From Oopsacas minuta (taxonomy: Eukaryota > Porifera > Hexactinellida > Lyssacinosida > Leucopsacidae), in contig JAKMXF010000321.1 in the NCBI GenBank assembly GCA_024704765.1, positions 992,001 through 1,056,000 of the forward strand: DNA of 64,000 bases, given 5' to 3'. The notes beneath the pieces were generated by a model. It searched no databases and was not told the DNA's origin. It was given only the letters and a program-made list of their open reading frames with translations. Shown one piece after another: positions 34,712 through 47,688 of the stretch (its first letter is position 1; every line of letters begins with the position of its first letter). Both the position numbers and the translations under genes were made by a program.

Positions 34712-37700
34712 CTTGATTGAAGAGAAAATAGATTACAGAACCAGAATGTAGAATAAAATTAATCTAATTATTCACTCTAATAGCGTGTTTTGCAGAGTTG
34801 AAATATCAATTTATACAAATTTGTCTCGCGTCAAACAACTAGAGTATGGTTTGCTGATATTTATAGACTCCCTATAGCTATACCTATAATACTTTCGTAC
34901 AGAACGTATAAAATAGCTGATTTGTGTACTCACTTGATCGAGTATCGCATAACAGAAAGTCAGAAATACGAAAACAAGTCGAATGAAGTGTCCCGTTGCG
35001 TCATTTGCATATTTTCGTAGTCTGAAGGTTAATTTTAAGCCATTTAGTTGTGCTATAATTCATAAACAATCTACTGATCAATAAGAATATTTAGCTAAAT
35101 TATCACTAACCGAATATTAGCAATTTGTTAGCAATTATTGACATGTGATTTTACAAAAATAGTTAATGCAGTATGCACCAGTTTTTCCTTACTATTTCTT
35201 CACACGGAAAAATTGTAAGAAAAAACCGATAGTATGAAAGAAGAGATGGAAAATGAATGTAAATCTCCATTCTTTAGAACCAAAGCATGAAAATAAAGAA
35301 AGAAAAAAACGATTTCGACCGCATCCTTCAAAAAATTATATCCACAGCAATATTTCAAAGAACAAACATGAAAACTGGAAAATAATTCATCAAAATGTTT
35401 ATAATCTAACAGAATCTTAGGGACAGCTATTGTTATAATGGCAATGAAAATATTGGGAAAGATCAGCCCAGGACTATGCATTGTTTACTTAAAAAGTCTC
35501 CCTATTAACGTGAATTGATAGAACACAAATACATGTAAATTCAAATTATCAAATTATCAAATTATCAATAATAAACAAAGGCAACTCACTTAATTGAAGT
35601 ATCTTAGCCTTCAGTAAACAGTTTGATCATCATCTCTAGCAGAACATCCAAGATAATATTGCAATCAACCGATTGGTCTCTTTAATTTATACGCAGGAAA
35701 ACTTGATGAGTAAACAACAAATGGTAAGTAACTGTTAAGGGAGCTAGAGAAGCCATAATAAAACTTAATTTGATTAATTGTACGCGCCATATATGTTACT
35801 GATGTTTATTACCTTACTGAGAACATTTTCAATATTCAGTTGATGTCCAACAAATAATCAACTGCAAATTCTTATTGAATAGAATAATCGTGAATGATTT
35901 ATGAAATTTCAATTACGAGCATAAACATATTTAAAATATTAAAGTTAACATTCTTTAACTTGAATCATCAGGGAAAACACTATTTGTCCTAATTAGGAAG
36001 TGAATAATCTAGATAACGGGGATTAGAAAATTAGAAATAATCGATATAAACTGTGTTACAAATCAGCTGTAAAATAAATTGAGTCCTAGAGGGTGTGAGT
36101 GAGTGTATGACAAATGCATAACTAGAGTTTGACCCATCAACAATCTATCCGGTAAATAGGGTTAAGCTTTTCTTTCAACGATTAAAGCGCGTTAAACTGA
36201 GGAGTTGAGAAACAGGGATCAATAAATTATTTGCTGTGGCTATCGTTATCAATATCAATTATGAGAGCCTATAAAATGGGAACAATGATTGACACTAATG
36301 TTAATAATCATTATTATAGAATTTGGTATGCTACAGGAGCCTAATAATATTATCGGTTCCAGACGGAGCTTACCATACGCTCCCAAAAATTAGTATTTAG
36401 TTGAGGCCCTTTGATAGGACAGATCGGCAACTGGCAAAACAATATAAACGGCGATTAGATTCTAGATACGATTCATTTATTTCCCCGCGCTACGAGGCTT
36501 GGCAAACACTTTGTGTTATTGTTGAGCTCAGCACTTCGAGCCTTGATTGTTTTATTGGAAAGACTGAAAAACAAAATTTACATTTGAGTAGCTTGAATGT
36601 GCGAAATTCGGAATGAGGGTACTCGATTACCACAGCATAGCCATTGAAGCCAAGTTTCTGAAGTTATTTATGAAAATTGTTTACTTTATATTCATAAAAA
36701 CAGCAATCAATTACATATGAGAATCTTGAAAATGCGAAAATCAGATTCAGATATTAGATATACGTATTGGGTCAAGTTTTATTGAATTCTGTTTACTTTC
36801 TTGGTGAAATCGATGAATACAAAGATATGTGACATCTCAGAATTACGAATTCAAAATTTAAATGAGAGTACCATAAATCCTTCCTTGACAAAGGACAAAC
36901 ATACAGACAGACAGACAGACAGACAAAAATTGCAATTTTAATACTATAGATTTGTTCAGCTAAAAATAAGAGTACACTGAATCCAACAATACACACATGA
37001 TATAACTTTGCTGATTATAACAATTGCTTGCAAACATCAAACTTGTCTATTTCTATACGTAGAACTTTCTACATACACTCTTCAACTAAGTTTGATAGGC
37101 GACTCTATGTAACATAAGTAGGAAAAAAGCTGAAAACAGTTTAATATGAGTTTGTATCAAAAATTGCATTAAAGAAATGTTAATATAGATCGAAGTTCTA
37201 TAAAATTTACATCATAAATTACAAAATTCGTCATTATAACCAGAGTTTTAAGAAAAACGCTGTTTGAGTACCCAATTATACTCACTTTATACTAAGTCTA
37301 TATTCCATAAAAATACAATTCTCTGATATTTATCATATGCTAGAGTCTAGATTAAGGACAATAAGTATAGAGTGAATCTGTGAATGGGTGTATGGAGTTA
37401 CTACAGACAGTATTCGAATTTGTTGAACATGAAATTATAAATTGGAACTCGTCGTTAAACTCATCATGTGTTAATGGTCGAAAGCGTTTTTGCTACAAAC
37501 AATAACCTTTAGAAGAATCTTCGCGAGTAAATATCTCATCGAATTTCGGTGATCAGGGAAAAATTATTGTTGTACTTATAAACTTGCTTATTTATAAGTG
37601 AAAAGGAAATCCGCAATATGCAATGCAAGAATCAAAAGAAGTTTTAGAATCTGTGGAATGGAACGATCTAGCTACTGACAATACAAGTATCAACAATCAT

Positions 37701-40700
37701 TATTTATTCTATCATTAACTTAGATTAATTAGTAATAGAATTGTAGTTGTAAAATTTCGATTCTGCAGACATTACAGTAAAGGCTAGCCTGAAGCCATGT
37801 GTACGCCAATAATATTCTCAATTATATTTCCGTAATAATTTTGTAGATAGAGATTAGATTTTTTGCCAATAAAGCATAAGCATAGACTCATAAGATAATG
37901 TTGCAATGAAATCAATTGATAGATGTAGATACCTTTATTCATATACTATTGAGAATGAAATTCCCATTTTAGAGGAATAGCATTATTTCTATTGTATTTG
38001 AGAAATACGTTTTCTGTTAGATTATCATAACTCTTTGCATTCAGTTATTGTATCAAAGCAAGTTTAATTGTTTTCTGTTTAAACATGGGATTTGAGGATA
38101 TAAAAATATGGGAATATGTTATCTTGAATTTGATCAGATTTCGTATAGAAATTTTAATTCAAGAAACAAAACATTTTAGATCTTTAACCGATTACGGCCG
38201 AAGTGTTACGTGCTTAACGAAAAGGAACACATTTTCCAATCCCAAAGAATTTAGCTCCTTTTTGATGTCATAAAATAACACATTTTCCTGACTGTATTCG
38301 GTTGAAGAATTTATAAATTCAGGATTTAAATTGTAATTCTAATGCAGCATGTATCGAGTTTGAACTACTATTAGGGATTGTAGATTATATGGCCAAACCT
38401 ACACCAAATAGTAATGGACATCATTGAATTAGCCCTCTAGATAATATTTCCTTCCATCATCACCGTCGGTTAGTAACGAAATATCAACTATCCTAAAATA
38501 TTATTGTTTTGAACAGAACATTGAATGCGGTGTACAGTTGCAATTCCCATTCAGAATTCAGAGAGTCTAATTTGTACAGTTTCTTAGCTTTGACATTATA
38601 AATGGTTAACATAATAATGCAACAGGGGAAATATTAATCTAGATAATTAGTCTACAGTCTGATCCTAATTTCATTAAGTATGCTGTAAGTGTGTGGTACT
38701 ATATTGGATTGATAAGAATTCTATTTTATTTTATTGTTATGGCTTGATGAGTTGTTAGGAAGTGTCATATATTTAAAGCCAAGTGCCACTATTATACGGG
38801 CCAAATTTTTGTCTGGCCTCTAGCAAAATTATGAAAGGAAAGGTGGCAATTTTCACAGAATTCGAAAGAGCAAAAAATTATACACCTTTATACTTTTCTA
38901 GAATTTTAAATTTGTTTTTTGCTGAAGGTAAATAAAATATTATAGGTTTATAGCACTTATGTCATCGGTAATAATTCTGTTGTTGTTCTTAGATGTTGAA
39001 TGTTTATTAGGAATTAATAGGCTCTTCTTGTGCCGTATAATAATGATTCATTGAATATCTAAGTTTAACAATAGCTATATGATTCTTTCCATATGGAGAT
39101 TCATAACCGTTGATATACCATAAAACATGTACTTACTTAATTAATAATTATGAGACACTATGTGTATTTGGCATTGTATCGAACGTAGAAACATAGTTGA
39201 TATATATATATATCCAATTCTACTACAAATCAATATCTAATACTATATTGCGGATGTTGGCCCCATTCTATCGTTTGTAGAACTTTCGAAAAAGGCTTTC
39301 ACTATTCCGGACGTATTATTTTGCAATCGGAACAGTGGTTTTCGGATTAGCGAGGTTATGCTGTATATGCAAAATTTCTACAAATTAAGAGGGAAAATTA
39401 TTCAAAGAATTCATATCAATAAGTGCCAAGTTAAGCTTTAGGGTGAAATAATGTACACCCACAACTAACCAGCAAAATGCTAGTCAAACCAGCATTTGAA
39501 AAATAAAAGCAGCATTTTCATGTAATATTACATCACATACATATTAGGAGTGTATCTCAAATTCTCAACATATTTATTTAAAATAGCTATAATTTCTACA
39601 AACTTTCACTCTCTCGCCGCTGCCGCTCGTTACGAAACTATGACATAATTCACTAGTACTTACATCTTACATCCTTTCCCTTTTTCTAATAACCATGACT
39701 ATGTCTAAAATATGATAGTCGGTAAGTAATAAGGTGAAATATTTTGAATATTTTGAGATTCAATTACACCTGTGATTAGTGCTGCTATAAAGAGTGCACA
39801 ATAACTTTCAAATTTTACTAATTACTCATACAGATTTACTACAGAGTATTTCAACAATATAGGTATCGCAATTAGACCTCAATCATTATGTCAAGCTCTC
39901 TAGCCATATATCAGGCTATGATAATGTTATTAATAATTATCATTTGAATTGTCAATTACTAAATGTTTGGATCCCTGTAATATATAGCTATACTCATCTG
40001 ATATGATATTAATCACTAATATACAAAGTAATCTACAGTAATTATTTGCGTCTTAGAGCTTCATAAAATATCATGTCATAAAGGTGAGATTCTTGAGATC
40101 TGCCTCTTATACATTATGGATATACGTATAATATACGTAGGATTAATAAAAATTATAAATATTTTAATAATTTCAATTTGCAACCTTGTTTAACCCTTAC
40201 GTAGTGGTAAATATATGACATGATTGTAAATTTGACATAAATATTGACAAAGGCTAATTTCCCATTCTAAGGATTAAGTTCTGAAGCACAATACTAATTA
40301 TACAATTGAAACCAAAATTGAATTTAGAACACTCTAATCAAATATTGCATTATTATAGATTTAGATAATTTAATGATACATAAACTAACCTCACAAACAG
40401 TGCAAGTTACAAGACATCTATTGATCAGATAACGAATGTCATTTCAACGGAATTGTTCGTATTATTTACCGACTTCCTAATACAAACTTGCAGTAGATGA
40501 AGAAGACCTTCTAAAGAAACCAACTCAATCCACAATTATTCCCATTAGCGAGTATACTAGCCAGCTACCAATAGATAGGAAGAAATTAAGATTATTCGCC
40601 AGAATACTAAATAAGAGTTGAAAGAGAATGAGTTATTTCATTTCATCTGTGTGGGTAAAGAATGTTGTAGATAATATAGTGGATAATTTATCCAGGATGA

Positions 40701-42079
40701 ATCTACAAAAGTACTAAAATGCAATATTTAATTGAGAAACGAGAATACACTTTATCAATAATAAATTCATTGAAGGAAAATGCACATAATATAAGAAGGG
40801 GAAATGGGTGAGGATTCAGGACAGTCAGCATGTTTTATACGCAAGTGGAGATATCATTTATGTCTTATTTAGTTTGCAATTTTAATATATTGTTACTTGC
40901 TATACTAAACATACACACAGTTGAATCCAGCTCTTGGTTCAAGGGTTTGACTGGAGGCTTGGGATATTTTCTTTATACTTCAATATTCGTTAATTTCTTT
41001 ATAATATCTGAATGGCCCTGACATCAGCTCAAGAATGCTAATATAATTATATCTACTAGAAAGTGTAGTTATATCTACTAGTAATACAAAACTAATAATA
41101 TGCTGTTTCCATATACTGTTTTAACTCAAGGCATTTGATGCGCAATTGCGAAGTTGCAGTCAGTTATTAATTAATAGGGATTAGTGGCATATCTCACTTT
41201 ATTAATTAATAAATATCCTACAATAGTAGTAGTATGAGATGAGATGCAAGAATTAGATCCAAAAAATGTTGGTATTTGACCCAAAATAAAATTAGGAGTA
41301 GGAATTTGCAAACGGTTTTCTAATAATTAATCCAACAAAAGTTCATCCAAACAAAATTAGTATTCAGCGCACATGCCTGCCCCTAGGTAGCTTAATTACC
41401 AGTACAAATGAAAACTCCCAGGCCAATAAGGAAGTGAACTAAATTCCTAATCCCCTCCCAATGGTAAAGGGTTTCTAATTAATACAATAAAAACTGTCCT
41501 ATCACGTCCTCGTTTCTATAAATCCATTTAGAAAACAAAACGGTTTATTAAACTTAATTAATTAATAATTATAAAACAGTTCTCCTAAACTAATATTTTG
41601 GGTCAAATTCCGACTTCAGTTTTGGGTCATTTTCTGCGTCCCTTATGAAATAATTCCATCTTCAGGTAGAATACCGCACTTTATTCATGAGTGTGAAGTT
41701 AGCAGTAAGCTAGCAGCGGAAAATCGAGCACAGTTCAACACGTATAATTTTGTTCTCATGGCTCCTAGAGAGATTGCATTTGGATGATGTCAATACTAGT
41801 CTATGTAGTTCACGTAATTTAGTATTAGCTAATTAGCATGGCTAGATTCATAACTGTAGTATAACAACAGCAAACACATTGAATTACTTTTAATTCTTTC
41901 GCTATTTGGATAAAATTACTTCAATGCAAATTCTGTGTTTTAAATATTTGTTCACGTTTTTCATCCATCTAGCATTTAGTCTTTATACATATATAGCTAA
42001 TGTTTATTGCATTACTTTCTATGTTAATTTGTTTTCGTTTTGAACATTCTTACCATTTGCATGCAGAGAAGTGGTATAT
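34712..42079. other. Gene-poor AT-rich region upstream of the homeobox gene
   Basis: More than 7 kb with no gene I can support and, unlike the flanks, few recognisable transposons. A short plus frame at 36401-36616 and others have no domain. An imperfect inverted repeat of (A)TTTGACCCAAAAT occurs near 41275 and 41600 with a spacer of about 310 bp. By position this would hold the homeobox promoter and possibly distal enhancers, but nothing in the bases proves that. Confidence 0.4.
36903..36925. repeat. (ACAG)n microsatellite
   Basis: Between five and six tandem ACAG units, preceded by ccttgacaaaggacaaacat. Simple repeat with no spacers, so not a CRISPR. Confidence 0.9.
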
Positions 42080-43410
42080 TGGGACTTTGGAATGGTGGAC
42101 CGGTGGTAATGAAATAGAGGTATATTATTATATACTGCATTTCCTACTAATTCACTTCTTCTTATTAATATTAATCCAGATTCAATATATTTTGGAAGCT
42201 GAAACGTTTGCAAAATCAGATTTTTGAAACTTGCGCCATACATATTTCTGATGATGAATTGACCATGATGATAACCATTTATTAAACGGACATTTCGTCG
42301 CTAGATTATACCTGAGATTAACACATGTATTTCAAATTTCTATACGTATGTCGACTATAACTGGTCCTAGCGTGTCCGTACTTTCTGGTTGTTGGTTGGT
42401 GTATTTGGGAGCAATATCTAATTGTTGAGGAGTCTTTCGATCGAATTAGTTAATGAAATTTTCCTAATCTATGGTTATTTGTATTTCGTTTCCAATGTAT
42501 TAGAACTGTAATGAAGAAATTTACCTTGGATTAGTGGAAGGCTTGCTCCTAGATGTTGTCAGAATGCCTGACTAACTCAGGTTTAGGGCTTTCAATCCCG
42601 GAAGATTGACCATACTTCTTTCTAAATGTTCATTTACTCATTATTTTCAATATTTGATTAATTCAATGATGATAAATTCAACAAATGAATTGTAGGAGTA
42701 TTATCATATTTAATGCTAACTATTTATATATTGTCTTATCTAGGAGGTCAAAGTATTGAATACGACAGAATTTCACTTGATATCCAACACATATAATTGT
42801 TAATTAAGTAACAATTCAGAATGTATGAATTGAAAATACTTATCATATTTAAACATAATGATTCTAAGGATTCGTATCCATGACGAGCGGTTAGCATTTA
42901 TCAATATGAAATCGATCATAATTTCTGAATTGTACTCGCTCCCGCTTTGAAAGCCCCACTCAGGTAGTTGGATTGGGTCATGTGAATTAATATCTACTTA
43001 CTGAATTAGATTTTGATCGGATTTGTTATATATATTGCTTATATTTGATGTCTTCCATAATTGGTATTCCACGGATCAATTATAGCCAACCAAGGTCACT
43101 TATTATCGGCCATATCTGGTCCCGTGACCACGTAAAGTGTTACAGAACCTCAATTTAAATACATTCTGCAACGAAATCTCCGTTTACCTTAAAAGTTATC
43201 ATCATGATCAATTCATCATCATGACACATGTATGACGAAAGTTTCAAAATTAAAATTTTCAAACTAGGGAACAAATACAACAAAAATGTATAGTTTCAGC
43301 TTCCAAAATATATTGAATCTGGATTAATATTAATAAAAGAAGTAAATTAGTAGGAAATGCAATATAGAATTTTATACTTCTATCCCATTACCACCGCGGA
43401 GATTGATGAT
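42080..43410. repeat. Large imperfect inverted repeat, arms about 200 bp
   Basis: Left arm about 42095-42300 and right arm about 43190-43400 are reverse complements with scattered differences and indels; the best block, TTAATATTAATCCAGATTCA continuing through ATATATTTTGGAAGCTGAAAC, is identical in both. The spacer is about 890 bp without a transposase frame. It could be a non-autonomous long-TIR transposon or an inverted duplication. No target duplication was identified. Confidence 0.75.
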
Positions 43411-43708
43411 ATAAAAGCGGGAGTTTCAAAATATTGTTATTATATTTATTTATCCTTTAATAGAACGATAAAATACCATTATTTATTACATATGTTTGGA
43501 TATATACGATTATGATACTCCAATTTGTATTGTTAAACCCCCTCGCATGGTCACAATACAACAAAAACTAAATTGCTAGATTAATAATTAATTAGTTTTC
43601 TATTCTAATGTTTTACAAGGAATGTTTTTTGTTGTAAATAGATGTCGCTGATTTGGAGATCTTCAAAAGTTATTTACTTTTGGATCATATTCAAAGCATG
43701 GCTCTATA

Positions 43709-44267
43709 TCATAAACTGGCTGGACAATCTGGTACAGACTCCACAGCTGTTGCAAGCAACTTCATAGGTACCTTTCCAGTTTCTGCAAGAACTGCCGCTG
43801 CAAAATAATAGTATGAGAAGCAGCCCCCTGCCTTCCCAGATCGCTGCTGATAGACACCGTTAAATGTCTCAACGGTGTAGACGTATGGAGAAGAAGAGTC
43901 TAGCTTATGGATGGTTCTAGTCTCATCTCTTGACATGTCCATGCTTTCATTCACTACTTACTGCTAAAAGTACATCAGACTGGACTATTGTAAAATTGTT
44001 CCGAGTCATTGGACCTGGAATATTCAAATCGGAGTGATAGAGAAATAGCTTGTACCAGCCTACACCCATCAATCTCCCTGCCAGAACAGATTTATAGAGA
44101 GTATCGTGCAAAAAGTTGTCCAAAAATTCTAGAAATTGATATTTTAAGAATATTACACCCAAACAAGGAATAAATAGTTTTAGAATATTGCAATACTTTG
44201 AACTGGGGATACCGACATTTCGATATATACAATATGATACAAATTTGATTGGTTGTTCATTATACAC
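43709..44267 (-). pseudogene. Frameshifted coding remnant, unidentified, probably transposon-derived
   Basis: Two adjacent minus-strand frames look like one interrupted protein: the upstream one ends in FTIVQSDVLLAVSSE (stop near 43947) and the downstream one continues with NESMDMSRDETR in another frame, as if a base was lost or gained. Later parts include TVETFNGVYQQRSGKAGGC. I do not recognise the family. The composition is ordinary protein-like and the broken frame suggests a dead copy of a repeated gene or element. The start of the upstream frame (before YKSVLAGRLMGVG) is low-complexity and may be non-coding. Confidence 0.4.
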
Positions 44268-44348
44268 TCCAGATTAAGGATAACCTATCAAATTTGTATC
44301 GAAGTATCGTGTATCGAACTGTCAGTGTAGCGAAATGTCGGTATCCCC
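44215..44348. mobile_element. Inverted-repeat MITE, 134 bp
   Basis: Outer arms GGGGATACCGACATTTCG (44215-44232) and its exact reverse complement (44331-44348); inner arms TACAAATTTGAT and ATCAAATTTGTA extend the foldback. It overlaps the 5' end of the remnant coding frame at 43709-44267. No clear target duplication. Confidence 0.8.
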
Positions 44349-44493
44349 TTTGAAAAAGAATGTTAATGATTCTAAATTTAGCCATTATTTCAATGCTAAC
44401 AGACCTAAAAGTGATTCAACAGCATTCAGAACAGTTACAATGATGTAAGATACTATAGCAATATATATTATAATAATTATATGATTGTGAAAA

Positions 44494-44650
44494 CAGTAAA
44501 ACCTCCAAAAGTGAACATCTCCAAAAGATGAACACCTTTCCTCGGTCCAAAATTTTTTCCATTGCTAAGCACAATGTGATGAAAAGTGAACACCTCTCGT
44601 ATGTGAACATTTTGGTTGGTCCCCAGAGTGGTTACTGAAAGTTTTTACTG
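44494..44650. mobile_element. TA-type MITE, 157 bp
   Basis: Ends CAGTAAAACCTCCAAAAGTG (left) and CAGTAAAAACTTTCAGTAACC (right, reversed); TA on the right, AA on the left. AAGTGAACA-C-TC repeats occur inside. Same CAGT group. Confidence 0.65.
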
Positions 44651-45230
44651 TAATATCAAATTCACTAAACTACACTTTCAAGCAAAAATACTCAAAAAAA
44701 TGAAATTATTCGGATAATATTATAAAACTCAAAATTTACAATTTTCGAATTTCAGTAGGTCATGACTAATAACTATGCCTATTGGTCAAAATAGTGGTAA
44801 ACCAGTATGTGAGGTTTATCAACCTCCTGGAGCTATTTGCAATATGCAAGCCATTCTTTCAATTTTGTGGTGTAACAGGTAAATGGCCTTCACGTTGATG
44901 ATGATCGATTTACTCTATTTACTGGCGAAATCGATAAGATTCCTAGTAATACCTTTTGAGTAACTTTTCATCATTCTAATCGCGAATATTATATGGACCA
45001 CCTTTCGGCTGGATAACTACCTCCCCCTAGCCAAGAGAAGGATCGAAAATTAGAGGGAATGTTTCTAGGCGAAATTCGTTTAACATTATACAAATTGATA
45101 CAAATTTGAAATATTGATTACCATAGACGTGAAGATATCATGACAGATGCTTGACAACCGTAATGATACAATATTCTGTGATTTACAAAGTCAAATGTGC
45201 AAGAAACAACAAAAAATTGTCCCTTCCGTT

Positions 45231-46022
45231 CGGGCGTGCCTAATTTCCGGGAAGTGACGTGACGTTGTGGTAACCTCCCATGTTCATCATCCAAAGTGTA
45301 TAACAGACACTTCATGTATTCTGTGTTATCCCTACTATCCCGGGATCTTAGAGCTGGCATGTGAATTATTCTGAGGCCGGTATAGGCAGGTGAGGGTGGC
45401 CTGATAACCAATACAGTAAAACACTTGGGCAAACCAGCAATCTATGGCGTATCATAGGTAGTGTGAAATTTGTAAGGAGTCCCTATTTCACTGGATTGGT
45501 TTTTGATATGCTAGCGATATACGGACCTCAGGAGTCGCCAAATGCTTGTGTTTTAGGCCCGGTGTAAGCGTTTTTGGGGATCCAGTGATTTAGGGCCACA
45601 ACCTCAAAATAAGCGCTAGCAATTTCGCCTTTCATCCCTATATGATATATCGCTTGTTTTTTGGTATCCTAGTTCCGAATGTTGCTTACACCTGGCCTAA
45701 AACACAAGCATTTGGCGACCCCTGAGGTCCGTATATCGCTAGCATATCAAAAACCAATCCAGTGAAATAGGGACTCCTTACAAATTTCACACTACCTATG
45801 ATACGCCATAGATTGCTGGTTTGCCCAAGTGTTTTACTGTATTGGTTATCAGGCCACCCTCACCTGCCTATACCGGCCTCAGAATAATTCACATGCCAGC
45901 TCTAAGATCCCGGGATAGTAGGGATAACACAGAATACATGAAGTGTCTGTTATACACTTTGGATGATGAACATGGGAGGTTACCACAACGTCACGTCACT
46001 TCCCGGAAATTAGGCACGCCAG
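45231..46022. repeat. Near-perfect palindrome (foldback element), 336-bp arms
   Basis: Arms 45234-45569 and 45684-46019 are equal in length and almost identical on opposite strands; I counted only a few differences (for example CAGGAGTCGCC against CAGGGGTCGCC, and GGCCCGGTG against GGCCAGGTG). The spacer is 114 bp. Flanks share TTCCGTT(C) on both sides (45223-45230 and 46023-46030), compatible with a 7-8 bp target duplication. The two arms give the same meaningless frame on opposite strands, so neither is a gene. This looks like a young foldback or long-TIR MITE. Confidence 0.9.
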
Positions 46023-46516
46023 TTCCGTTCCGTTCCGTTAATTATCGAAGCCCAGTTTGGAGGGGAGATATCTCTAAATACCTTTAGAAACTCATATTCT
46101 ACTGTCGAATATGAGTTATGCGAAGCGTCGCCTAATTTAAAAAACTTTTCGATAACAGCGGTTAACCGCTGTAATAAATATTCGTTAATTTCCACACACT
46201 TGCTATATTTTGAGTTTGTAGCTCTTACCTTCTCTTCCAAACAAGGGTCGTTTAAACATTAAGTAACGCACAATTCCCTAAATTTGAACTTGTCCGATCC
46301 AGGCCGAGAATACTCCCGGCATGTCAAAAATCAGCCCCAGGGGTCTTCCAGTTTCTTCAATTAATTCAGAACATACATATATATCTTATACGGTGGCTTA
46401 ATAGTATAGCCATGTATATATCGTATACCTTGAATTAGTGCCCAGCCGATAATGATATTCGTGGGTATTTTTTCGTATAATTTTCTTATCAAAATTACAA
46501 ATCAGGGTTTCATTTA

Positions 46517-46533
46517 GGGGGGGGGGGGGGGGG
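46517..46533. repeat. Poly-G run of 17
   Basis: An uninterrupted run of G on the plus strand, followed by ccccctt-type C runs at 46541 and 46600. It could fold as a G-quadruplex or, with the C runs, a hairpin. It may be the end of a repeat family with tttgcccccctt motifs. Length may be affected by sequencing error. Confidence 0.8.
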
Positions 46534-47688
46534 TATTTGCCCCCCTTGGATCTTAAGTGCCTCCCCTTACATTCTCAAAACTCTACTTGCCCCCCTTGCT
46601 CAAATGTCTGGATGAAACACTGCAAATGATTTGGATATTCACAAGCCTTGAAGCCATTTTCTAGCCCCTCGCGGGGCGCATATTCAGAGAAATACTGTTG
46701 AAATTTGTTAAAAATTGTAAATGTTACAAGATCGAAAAACCAATAGGCATATTTCTGTTTATTGAATAATTATTTGAATAAAGCTCCGTAATCTAGGGGA
46801 GGAGGTATTTAAATTTAATGAGCGGACGGGGAGGATTCGAGCAAAGTAAATTGAATAAATAGGTCAAAATGTGAAGTCTTTGGTGCCATGGCCTCACTGA
46901 ACTTTATAATAGATTTCCCCACTTATAGAAGGAAATTTCAAATGGTATCTGACATAATTATCTCTAAAGTATCCCATTCCCTACTTAAGAGGTTGCACTG
47001 TATATAAATGTTTGTTTTAAATACTTTTCTATTTCAGGTGAGACTTAGCCACTATATAGGATAGTAGTATTGGTATTAAGGCAAGTAAAAAATGGGGCTT
47101 TTCCAAACCCGACCGAAATTGTATCGGGTTTCGGGATGGTTGGATAGTCAGGGTTTAATAATTATTATAATATAGGATATTTAATGAAAGCCACATATTT
47201 TCGAGGCTGTATTTGAGTGGTAAAATTGACAAAAAAGAGGTTAAGAAAGATAATTAGCGAAATTTTATGGTCAAATTGCAATAAGATCATCTAGATTCTA
47301 GAAAAACAAATTATTGGTAAATCAAGGGGGAAACTGTTTTCGTGGGTTGTATCTACATAAACAGGAATGGAAAATTTTACAGTCTAACCTTAGAAATTTC
47401 TAAAATAGATATTTAGGAGGAAAAGTTTGCTGCGAAATAAAACCGGATAAACTTGCGAAATTTAAGAACCACTGATCTAGGATATCCATCTCCTCCTTAG
47501 CATTCTCAATATTATTAAGTACCCAATATGTCACTACATGATCTACTACTAGGAACACTTTATTCGAATTTACATTGACTTCATCTGGTTTTTTATCACA
47601 TTTGTCCTAACTGACCTTTCATCGTTAGCTGGGATTCACCAGTCTAAATCTCGACCGGTTCAATCTCTAATATGGACTATGGATTAAT
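46534..47688. other. Intergenic upstream of actin-like gene
   Basis: No coding exon is seen. A repeat end of the CAGTGCAACCTCTTAAGTAG type (reversed) ends at 47004-47006; the same family recurs near 55000 and 63450. The promoter of the actin-like gene must be at the right end. Confidence 0.45.

Noticed and set aside
36895-36930. Tandem short repeats as a CRISPR-like array
   Set aside because: Plain tetranucleotide microsatellite without spacers in a eukaryotic genome.
45915-45935. tagggataaca, similar to the start of the I-SceI site
   Set aside because: Only the first 11 of 18 bases match; chance.
45118-46087. Two identical protein frames on opposite strands
   Set aside because: They are the two arms of the palindrome; the frame has no domain and is a by-product of the inverted repeat.
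46010-46240. Minus-strand frame of 76 codons beside the palindrome
   Set aside because: Starts in the repeat flank and has internal hairpins (actcatattc / gaatatgagt); no family resemblance.
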